A model generated the notes under the pieces. That model saw only the letters and a list, made by a program, of their open reading frames with translations, did not search any database and was not told the origin of the DNA. From Singulisphaera sp. GP187 (GTDB lineage: Bacteria; Pseudomonadota; Gammaproteobacteria; Burkholderiales; Burkholderiaceae_C): a stretch of DNA of 5,760 nt. Of this stretch, positions 1 to 5,760 are shown piece by piece; within the stretch, counting starts at the first letter, position 1; every line of letters begins with the position of its first letter. Location: positions 1-5,760 of the forward strand of contig CALPYQ020000126.1 in assembly GCA_943327965.2 (NCBI GenBank), given 5' to 3'. A program made the position numbers and the translations under genes.

Positions 1-114
1 AATTCGAAAACACACAAGGCCATTACTGCATTTTTTGCAGACAAAACGCGACTACAACTTGACAAGCTGGCTACAGAAAAAGACATCCCTTTGATGACTT
101 TGCCAAAAGAATAA
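1..114 (+). CDS. C-terminal end of an unrecognised protein (5' end outside window)
   Basis: Frame 1 is open from the left edge and ends in TAA at 112-114, giving 37 residues. The visible tail is polar and looks helical: it contains AITAFFADKTRLQLDKLA followed by a short end, IPLMTLPKE. There is no signal peptide, membrane segment or cysteine in this part. I do not recognise the family from so short a tail. Its stop lies 4 bp from the hrpA stop on the opposite strand, so the two genes are convergent. The case for a real gene is that the frame ends exactly where hrpA ends, as expected in a tightly packed chromosome, and that the amino-acid composition is plausible. With only 37 codons this is not proof. 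Confidence 0.55.
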   Translation, partial: NSKTHKAITAFFADKTRLQLDKLATEKDIPLMTLPKE

Positions 115-118
115 ACCG

Positions 119-3100
119 CTAATGATTGAGTTGCGACCAGGCTTTGTCCAATCGTTTGATGCTGACGGGTTGGGGCGTTCTTAGTTCTTGCGCAAAAAAA
201 CTAACTCGCAACTCTTCAAGAAGCCATCTGAACTCCAACATGCGGTCATCCACTGCGCCCTTCCTGTCTGCAACCAACCGCCAATAACGTTGCTCTTGCG
301 GTTTGAGTTCCAACAATTTGGCCGCATCGCGAGAGGGGTCTGATCGCCATTTGTCTAATCGCAAAACAATGGCTTTCAGATACCTCGAAAAATGTTGAAG
401 TTGACCCCACGGCGTACTCACCATAAAACGCTTAGGCATCAATCTCTGCAGTTGTTGACCACAATCAGCTGTGGCATCCGCTGCATTTTTAGTGTCTTTT
501 ACTTTGCGCGTGGCTGCCGAATATTCAATCAGAATGACGCCAGCCAATCTGGCCACCTCGTTGGCTATTAAAGTGAGTCTTCCCCTACCCTCTTCGATTC
601 GTTTTTTAAATGCAAATTCATCAGCAGGTAACGGGTCCAATAAAAAAGCGCGGTCGAGGGCCACTTCGATGATTTGCTGGCGAAGTTCGTCAGATGTACC
701 CAGAGGCATATAAGCCACAGCCATTTTTTGCAAATCGGGAATGTTCTTTTCCAAATACTTCAACGCATCTTTGATCTGCAAAGCAAACAACCGGCGCAGG
801 CCTTCCCGGTGTTTTTGAGCCGCCACATCGGGTTCGTCAAAGACCTCAATGACAACCGAATCAAGCATGTCGACCAATGCAGGGAAGCCAATCAAACTTT
901 GCCCCCCTTTGTGAATTTCCATCAGTTCCGGCAAGTCTCCAAATGACCATTGTGTGTATTTGGTTTGCGATTTGACTTGATTCAAAGGTGCAGCCAAGCC
1001 TTTTGGAACATCACTTGAGTTTGAAGCGCCTGAAGTCATTGGCTTTGAGGCCGCAGAAGGATCTTTTAAAGCACTTGCAACTACAGGCGACTGCACCTTG
1101 AGCTGTGCCAATGCCTGAAATGCGCCACGAGCCTGCGAACCCCAATCAGATTTCAAAGCGCCCAGATTTCTTCCCATGCCCAGTTGGCGGCCATGCTCGT
1201 CAACCACTCTCAAGTTCATGAACAAATGGGGGCTGAGCATGTCTAATTTGAAGTCAGCACGTTTGACATCTAAGCTAGTGATGTCCCTTACCTTCTTCAA
1301 CAATGTATCGGTCAACGAACCCGTGCCAAAAACTTCTGGCACTGACAATTGCTCAGCCAGTTTGGCAGCCGATTCAGGCAAAGGCACAAACCGAGACCGC
1401 GGTTTCTGCGGCAAACTTTTGAGCAAGGCGTGTATTTTGTCCCGCAACAAACCGGGCACCAACCACTCACAGCGATCTTCATTGACTTGGTTCAAAACAA
1501 ACAAAGGCACAGTCACAGTCACACCATCTTTGCCATCACCGGGTTCGTGCAAATAACTTGCACTGCAATCGGTCCCACCCAATCGAATGGTTTTGGGAAA
1601 AGCTTGTGTGGTGATGCCAGCGGCCTCATGGCGCATCAACTCTTCACGAGACAATAGCAACAATCTAGGTTGTTTTTTTACCTCTTGCCGATACCAAGAC
1701 TCCAACATCCGACCTGAACAAACATCTGCTGGAATTTGCTGGTCATAAAAAGCGTAAATGAGTTCCTCGTCAACCAGCACATCCTGCCGCCTAGACTTGT
1801 GTTCAAGCTCTTCCACTTTGGCAATCATTTTTTGATTGGCCGACAAAAATGGCAATGCGGTATCCCATTGGGCTTGGACCAGTCCTTCCCGAATGAAAAT
1901 TTCACGCGCTGTCTGTGGATCAATCTTTCCAAATGGCACGCGCCTTCCGCTATAGACCACCAAGCCATACAAAGTGGCCCGTTCAAGTGCAATCACTTCA
2001 GCAGATTTCTTTTCCCAATGTGGGTCAAGCAATTGTTTTTTGAGCAAGTGTGAGCCTACTTGCTCTAGCCATAGAGGCTCTATGCCAGCAATACACCTGC
2101 CAAACAAACGTGTGGTCTCAACCAATTCAGAAACCACCGTCCAACGGCCAGGTTTTTTTGACAAATGAGCGCCAGGATGTCTGTAAAACTTGATGCCACG
2201 CGCGCCCAAATAAACATCTTCATCATCTTGTTTGTATCCCACGTTGCCAAGCAACCCTGCCAACATTGACAAATGGATTTGCTCGTAAGTGGCTGGCTTG
2301 GTATTCAATTGCCAGCGGTGTTCCGCAACCGTGGTGTGCAATTGGGTATGCGTATCGCGCCACTCTCTCACGCGTCTAATGTTGATGAAGTTTTGTCGAA
2401 GGAGTTGTTCGTGCTGGCGATGACTTAGTTTGTGTTCTGCGCCAGTCGGTGACTTGCCACCTCTAGATTCAGACAACCACTTCCACAGTTTTAAGTAACC
2501 TGTGAACTCGCTTTTTTCATCGTCAAACTTGGCGTGCGCTTGATCCGCTTGAGATTGCGCTTCCATGGGCCTATCGCGTACATCTTGAATTGACAAGGCA
2601 CTGGCAATGATCAGCACTTCGTCAAGCGCTTGTCGATTGCGCGCTTCCAAAATCATTCGGCCTACGCGTGGGTCCAAAGGCAATCTGGCCAACTCTGTGC
2701 CAGTGGGCGTTAGTTCATGGGTGTCGTCTACCGCACCCAATTCAGCCAACAATTGATAGCCATCGGTAATGGCGCGTTTAGAAGGCGCTTCAATGAATGG
2801 GAAATCGTCCACGACGCCAAGGTGCAAAGACTTCATACGCAAGATTACGCCCGCCAATGAAGATCGCAATATTTCGGGGTCTGTGAATTTAGGTCGCGCA
2901 TTGAAATCAGCTTCATCGTAAAGACGAATGCAAATGCCATTGGCCACTCGGCCACACCGCCCGGCCCTTTGGTTTGCTGCCGCTTGGCTGATGGGCTCCA
3001 CCATCAATTGTTCCACCTTGCTTCGAAGGCTATAGCGCTTTACCCTTGCGGTACCGGCATCAATGACATATCGAATGCCAGGCACGGTCAATGAGGTCTC

Positions 3101-4009
3101 GGCCACATTGGTGGCCAACACAATGCGGCGCCCCGTGTGACTGTCAAACACCCGATCTTGATCGGCTTGCGACAAACGGGCAAACAGAGGCAAGACTTCG
3201 GCTCCCCGCGTGACTGCGCTGTGCGTCAGATGTTTGCGTAAATGGTCTGCGGCTTCACGAATTTCACGTTCACCTGGCAGAAAAATCAAAATATCCCCTG
3301 AGGCATGACCTGTCCATAGTTCATCGACGGCCTCGGCAATGGCATCGTTCAAATCGTGCTCGCGAGATTCTTCGAAAGGACGCCAGCGCATTTCAACAGG
3401 AAAGGTTCTGCCCGAAACCATGATGATGGGTGCAGGCCCCTTGCGGGAGGCAAAGTGCTGCGCAAAGCGATTGGCATCGATGGTGGCAGAGGTCACCACC
3501 ACCTTCAAATCGGGACGCCTAGGCAGTATTTGACGCAAATAACCCAACAAAAAGTCAATGTTCAGGCTGCGTTCATGCGCCTCGTCAATGATCAAGGTGT
3601 CATAGGCCTCTAACAAAGGGTCATTTTGGGTCTCAGCCAACAAAATGCCGTCTGTCATGAGCTTGACCGATGCATCCTTGGATAAACGGTCCTGGAAACG
3701 AACTTTGTAACCCACAACATCGCCCAAAGGGGTTTTCAGCTCCTCGGCAATGCGCTTGGCGACGCTACTGGCAGCGATGCGCCTAGGTTGGGTATGGCCA
3801 ATCCATTGACCCCGCTGACCTGGCAAAGCATTCAGCCTCCCCCGACCCAAGGACAGCGCAATTTTGGGCAACTGAGTGGTTTTACCAGAGCCTGTCTCTC
3901 CGCACACAATGATGACCTGATGGTCTGCCATGGCCTGCGCAATTTCGTCGCGCTTTGCCGACACTGGCAAAGACTCTGGAAACTCGATTTTCAAGGGGGT
4001 AGCGGACAA
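119..4009 (-). CDS. hrpA: ATP-dependent RNA helicase HrpA (DEAH-box)
   Basis: Cytoplasmic superfamily 2 DEAH-box RNA helicase. The E. coli homologue has been linked to mRNA processing and ribosome rescue. Numbering from the proposed TTG start at 4009 gives 1296 aa, against about 1300 for E. coli HrpA. Visible motifs: Walker A GETGSGKT at 37-44, GHTQPRR at about 71-77, DEAH at 142-145, SAT at 174-176, DILIFLPGEREI at about 239-250, ATNVAETSLTVPG at about 299-311, and motif VI QRAGRCGR at 347-354. HA2/winged-helix regions follow at about 384-484, an OB-fold region at about 584-664, and the HrpA-specific C-terminal domain (DUF3418 type) from about 684 to the end, closing on the conserved EELRVSFFAQEL stretch. 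The stop is TAG (119-121). The start is uncertain. The frame stays open to an ATG at 4327, but that part is antisense to argA and does not resemble HrpA. The family similarity begins at KIEFPESLPVSAKRDEI (about 7-23), and no ATG precedes it within the gap. TTG at 4009 is chosen because GAAG lies 8 nt upstream; TTG at 4015 and 3994 are alternatives. Identity is very secure, start only moderate. Confidence 0.93.
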   Translation of the reverse strand: MSATPLKIEFPESLPVSAKRDEIAQAMADHQVIIVCGETGSGKTTQLPKIALSLGRGRLNALPGQRGQWIGHTQPRRIAASSVAKRIAEELKTPLGDVVGYKVRFQDRLSKDASVKLMTDGILLAETQNDPLLEAYDTLIIDEAHERSLNIDFLLGYLRQILPRRPDLKVVVTSATIDANRFAQHFASRKGPAPIIMVSGRTFPVEMRWRPFEESREHDLNDAIAEAVDELWTGHASGDILIFLPGEREIREAADHLRKHLTHSAVTRGAEVLPLFARLSQADQDRVFDSHTGRRIVLATNVAETSLTVPGIRYVIDAGTARVKRYSLRSKVEQLMVEPISQAAANQRAGRCGRVANGICIRLYDEADFNARPKFTDPEILRSSLAGVILRMKSLHLGVVDDFPFIEAPSKRAITDGYQLLAELGAVDDTHELTPTGTELARLPLDPRVGRMILEARNRQALDEVLIIASALSIQDVRDRPMEAQSQADQAHAKFDDEKSEFTGYLKLWKWLSESRGGKSPTGAEHKLSHRQHEQLLRQNFINIRRVREWRDTHTQLHTTVAEHRWQLNTKPATYEQIHLSMLAGLLGNVGYKQDDEDVYLGARGIKFYRHPGAHLSKKPGRWTVVSELVETTRLFGRCIAGIEPLWLEQVGSHLLKKQLLDPHWEKKSAEVIALERATLYGLVVYSGRRVPFGKIDPQTAREIFIREGLVQAQWDTALPFLSANQKMIAKVEELEHKSRRQDVLVDEELIYAFYDQQIPADVCSGRMLESWYRQEVKKQPRLLLLSREELMRHEAAGITTQAFPKTIRLGGTDCSASYLHEPGDGKDGVTVTVPLFVLNQVNEDRCEWLVPGLLRDKIHALLKSLPQKPRSRFVPLPESAAKLAEQLSVPEVFGTGSLTDTLLKKVRDITSLDVKRADFKLDMLSPHLFMNLRVVDEHGRQLGMGRNLGALKSDWGSQARGAFQALAQLKVQSPVVASALKDPSAASKPMTSGASNSSDVPKGLAAPLNQVKSQTKYTQWSFGDLPELMEIHKGGQSLIGFPALVDMLDSVVIEVFDEPDVAAQKHREGLRRLFALQIKDALKYLEKNIPDLQKMAVAYMPLGTSDELRQQIIEVALDRAFLLDPLPADEFAFKKRIEEGRGRLTLIANEVARLAGVILIEYSAATRKVKDTKNAADATADCGQQLQRLMPKRFMVSTPWGQLQHFSRYLKAIVLRLDKWRSDPSRDAAKLLELKPQEQRYWRLVADRKGAVDDRMLEFRWLLEELRVSFFAQELRTPQPVSIKRLDKAWSQLNH

Positions 4010-4017
4010 TGGCAAAA

Positions 4018-4022
4018 CTTCT
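4018..4022 (-). promoter_or_regulatory. Possible ribosome binding site of hrpA
   Basis: On the minus strand AGAAG occupies 4022-4018 and ends 8 nt before the TTG at 4009. It is a weak match to the Shine-Dalgarno consensus, but no better one precedes the other candidate starts: it is only 2 nt from the TTG at 4015, and the TTG at 3994 has no purine-rich stretch before it. It is the main argument for starting hrpA at 4009. Confidence 0.35.
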
Positions 4023-4076
4023 GTAAAAATCAGGGATGGCGTAAGGCCTGAATTATCCGCTGTCTTGGCCCTTTTC

Positions 4077-4082
4077 GAGAGA
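4077..4082 (+). promoter_or_regulatory. Possible ribosome binding site of argA
   Basis: GAGAGA lies 11 nt before the argA ATG at 4094. It is a partial Shine-Dalgarno match at slightly long spacing, and it is the only purine-rich stretch in the right area. The argA start itself is supported more strongly by protein similarity than by this site. Confidence 0.35.
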
Positions 4083-4093
4083 CCCCAAAGCTC

Positions 4094-5443
4094 ATGTCCA
4101 CTGTCTTTAACTTCACCTTCGTACCTTGGTTTCGCTCGGTGGCGCCCTACATTCACATGCATCGGGGCAAAACTTTTGTCGTCGGTATTGCCGGAGAAGC
4201 CATCGCAGCCGGTAAGTTGCAGCATTTGGCACAAGATTTGGCACTCATCCAAAGCATGGGCGTGAAGATTGTTCTGGTTCATGGCTTTAGACCCCAAGTC
4301 AACGAGCAACTGAAAGCCAAAGGCCACGAAGCCAAATATTCACATGGCATACGAATTACGGACGAAGTCGCCCTAGATTGCGCACAAGAAGCCGCAGGTC
4401 AACTGCGTTATGAAATTGAAGCGGCCTTCAGTCAAGGTCTGCCCAACACTCCCATGGCCGGTTCGACAGTTCGCGTCATCAGCGGCAACTTTCTGACTGC
4501 ACGACCCGTGGGCATTGTGGACGGCGTTGATTTTCAACACTCAGGCTTGGTCAGAAAAGTAGATGTGGCTGGCATCACTCAAACACTGGGCATGGGCGCC
4601 ATGGTCTTGCTTTCCCCATTTGGTTTTTCGCCAACCGGAGAAGCTTTCAACTTGAGCATGGAAGAAGTGGCCACCAGCGTTGCCATCGAACTGCAAGCTG
4701 ACAAACTCATTTTCCTAACGGAAGTTGCAGGTCTTCGAGTCAAGCCTTTGGAAGCAGAATCGGAAGACAACCCGATTGATACCGAATTGCCTTTGGCGGC
4801 TGCTGAAGGTCTGCTCAAAAATTTACCATCACCCCTTGTGCCAACAGACCATGCGTTTTACTTGCAGCATTGCGTCAAAGCCTGCAAACAAGGTGTGGAG
4901 CGAAGTCACATATTGCCCTTTGCTGTAGACGGTGCACTGCTGCTTGAAATTTATGTTCATGATGGCATTGGCACCATGGTGGTTGACGAAAAACTAGAAG
5001 AGTTGCGCGAAGCCACACACGATGATGTTGGCGGCATCTTGCAACTCATCGAACCCTTTGAAAACGACGGTACGTTGGTCAAACGAGATCGCACCGAAAT
5101 TGAACGTGACATCGACCACTACACCGTCATTGAACACGACGGGCTCATCTTCGCCTGCGCTGCCTTGTACCCCTACGCAGAAGCCAAGACTGCCGAAATG
5201 GCAGCCCTGACAGTCTCGCCCCAGTCACAAGGTCAAGGTGATGGCGAAAAGGTGCTCAAGCGAATTGAACAACGCGCTCGGGCCATGGGCTTGAAAAGTA
5301 TTTTTGTATTAACCACCCGAACCATGCACTGGTTCATCAAACGCGGGTTTGTTCAGGTTGAAGCCGACTGGTTGCCGGAGGGACGTAAACGCAAATACAA
5401 CTGGGACAGACGCAGCCAGGTGCTGGTCAAAAAACTCAGTTAA
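4094..5443 (+). CDS. argA: Amino-acid N-acetyltransferase (N-acetylglutamate synthase), classical ArgA
   Basis: Transfers acetyl from acetyl-CoA to glutamate, the first step of arginine biosynthesis, in the cytoplasm. At 449 aa it is full length (E. coli 443). Residues about 25-295 form the amino-acid-kinase-like domain, which in this family binds arginine rather than catalysing phosphorylation. Recognisable blocks include HRGKTFVVGIAGEAI (23-37), SGNF (130-133), GVDFQHSG (144-151), TGEAFNL (181-187) and DGIGTMVV (290-297). Residues about 304-449 form the GNAT domain: EATHDDVGGILQLIEPFE (306-323), the acetyl-CoA loop around QSQGQGDG (377-384), and FVLTTRTMHWFIKRGF (404-419). The ATG at 4094 is firm, because the N-terminal residues FR..APYI align without gaps to E. 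coli FRHSVPYI. Arginine feedback inhibition is expected from the family. The gene runs divergently from hrpA, and its last 8 bp overlap the end of dsbB on the other strand. Confidence 0.97.
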   Translation: MSTVFNFTFVPWFRSVAPYIHMHRGKTFVVGIAGEAIAAGKLQHLAQDLALIQSMGVKIVLVHGFRPQVNEQLKAKGHEAKYSHGIRITDEVALDCAQEAAGQLRYEIEAAFSQGLPNTPMAGSTVRVISGNFLTARPVGIVDGVDFQHSGLVRKVDVAGITQTLGMGAMVLLSPFGFSPTGEAFNLSMEEVATSVAIELQADKLIFLTEVAGLRVKPLEAESEDNPIDTELPLAAAEGLLKNLPSPLVPTDHAFYLQHCVKACKQGVERSHILPFAVDGALLLEIYVHDGIGTMVVDEKLEELREATHDDVGGILQLIEPFENDGTLVKRDRTEIERDIDHYTVIEHDGLIFACAALYPYAEAKTAEMAALTVSPQSQGQGDGEKVLKRIEQRARAMGLKSIFVLTTRTMHWFIKRGFVQVEADWLPEGRKRKYNWDRRSQVLVKKLS

Positions 5444-5470
5444 GTTGGCTTTCGTTTTTTGATTGAGTTT
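5432..5470. terminator. Weak inverted repeat at the argA/dsbB 3' junction
   Basis: AAACTCA (5432-5438) and TGAGTTT (5464-5470) are perfect inverted copies. The pairing can be extended inward by A-U and G-U pairs to about 13 bp around a 13-nt loop (5445-5457). The structure spans both stop codons. It is AT-rich. No T run follows it on the plus strand, and on the minus strand only a six-T run, half inside the arm, follows. It might act as a weak bidirectional terminator or 3'-end stabiliser, or be chance. Confidence 0.2.
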
Positions 5471-5760
5471 GAGCGCGAATCAATCCATCGCGCCATCTCA
5501 AAGTAAGCATCAAAATTAAGATACTGCTGAAGACCAAAAAAGACCAGTTGGCAATTGATCCGCCCAAGAAGGTCCAATCCACCTTGGAGCAATCGCCGCT
5601 GCCCTTGAAAATCATGGGGATGGCGCGCTGCAGCGGAAAATTTTCTATCATGCCGTAAAAATCCCGGCCGCAATTGACCACTTCGGGTGGATACCATTGC
5701 AACCAAGTTTGACGCGCTGCAACGAAGGCTCCAAAACCGGCAGTCAAAAAAACCAGCCAA
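5436..5760 (-). CDS. dsbB: Disulfide bond formation protein DsbB, partial (N-terminus outside window)
   Basis: DsbB is an inner-membrane quinone reductase that reoxidises DsbA and passes the electrons to ubiquinone or menaquinone. The frame enters from the right edge and ends in TGA (5438-5436), giving 107 residues. A hydrophobic segment beginning WLVFLTAGFGAFVAA fits membrane helix 3. The second periplasmic loop follows, with cysteines encoded at 5672-5670 (VNCGRD) and 5591-5589 (GSGDCS), matching the Cys104/Cys130 pair of E. coli DsbB. The intervening ENFPLQRAIPMIF and the following VDWTFLG are typical of the family. NWSFLVFSSILILMLTL fits helix 4, and a polar cytoplasmic tail of about 20 residues ends the protein. 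The first loop with its CXXC pair, helices 1 and 2, the start codon and the promoter lie beyond the window. The TTG at 5747 falls within helix 3 and is not the real start. The gene converges on argA with an 8-bp overlap. Confidence 0.93.
   Translation of the reverse strand, partial: WLVFLTAGFGAFVAARQTWLQWYPPEVVNCGRDFYGMIENFPLQRAIPMIFKGSGDCSKVDWTFLGGSIANWSFLVFSSILILMLTLRWRDGLIRAQTQSKNESQLN

Larger units (their letters stand above)
4010..4093. promoter_or_regulatory. Divergent intergenic region between hrpA and argA
   Basis: This gap of about 84 bp separates two divergent starts and should carry promoter elements for both, unless they reach into the neighbouring genes. The best -10 candidate is GATAAT on the minus strand (4057-4052), five of six matches to TATAAT, which would give hrpA a leader of roughly 35-40 nt. 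No good -35 stands at the usual distance. On the plus strand AATTAT (4051-4056), preceded by TG, could serve argA and almost coincides with the same bases. I see no convincing ArgR-type palindrome. These element calls are inferences from short matches. Confidence 0.4.

Noticed and set aside
181..204. Inverted repeat TTAGTT / AACTAA with an A run, near the hrpA 3' end.
   Set aside because: It lies inside the hrpA coding region more than 50 bp before the stop, has mismatches in the stem and lacks terminator geometry.
1508..1524. Short tandem repeat of a CACAGT-like unit.
   Set aside because: Fewer than three copies, and it encodes the alternating Val-Thr stretch of a beta-strand in HrpA, so coding explains it.
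471..4051. Several plus-strand open frames of 60-130 codons within hrpA.
   Set aside because: They lie wholly antisense to a clearly conserved helicase, overlap each other in different frames and show no recognisable protein character.
4010..4093. Possible ArgR operator upstream of argA.
   Set aside because: No pair of imperfect palindromes resembling an ARG box is visible; only scattered AT-rich bases are present.
4010..4327. The hrpA frame stays open for a further 106 codons, back to an ATG at 4327, largely antisense to argA.
   Set aside because: This reading is in codon-for-codon register with argA on the opposite strand, so its openness only requires that argA avoids TTA, CTA and TCA codons here. 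The translation has no HrpA character, whereas the argA N-terminus in the same bases is strongly conserved.
4579..4928. Small open frames within argA on both strands.
   Set aside because: They are shadows of argA, whose own frame is conserved throughout.
5440..5760. A second minus-strand open frame of 106 codons at the right edge.
   Set aside because: It is a shifted frame over dsbB. The alternative frame carries the DsbB cysteines, membrane helices and family motifs.

Overview
The window is ordinary chromosomal housekeeping DNA, most likely from a betaproteobacterium of the Burkholderiales (Comamonadaceae-like, perhaps a freshwater lineage). This rests on the wording of the ArgA protein, which from memory matches the Comamonadaceae type of classical N-acetylglutamate synthase almost residue for residue over long stretches. 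The pairing with a long HrpA helicase and a proteobacterial DsbB agrees with this. Base composition looks close to balanced, lower than in many Comamonadaceae; I estimated it by eye and did not count it.

Layout from left to right: (1) the last 37 codons of an unrecognised plus-strand gene, ending in TAA at 112-114; (2) hrpA on the minus strand, about 1296 aa, filling roughly 119-4009 and convergent with gene 1 across a 4-bp gap; (3) an intergenic region of about 84 bp (4010-4093) between the divergent hrpA and argA starts, which must hold at least part of both promoters; (4) argA on the plus strand, 4094-5443, complete at 449 aa; (5) the C-terminal two thirds or so of dsbB on the minus strand, 5436 to the right edge, whose stop codon lies inside the last codons of argA.

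The four genes do not form a pathway. HrpA is a DEAH-box RNA helicase. ArgA catalyses the first step of arginine biosynthesis. DsbB reoxidises DsbA in the inner membrane. What stands out is packing: neighbours alternate in strand, the gaps are 4 bp, about 84 bp and an 8-bp overlap, and there is no gene-free stretch above 100 bp.

I saw no mobile element, CRISPR array, tRNA, rRNA or phage gene, and nothing that suggests an undescribed system. The points worth a second look are small: the hrpA start has no suitable ATG, the argA and dsbB 3' ends overlap, and one position linked to arginine feedback in E. coli ArgA differs here.
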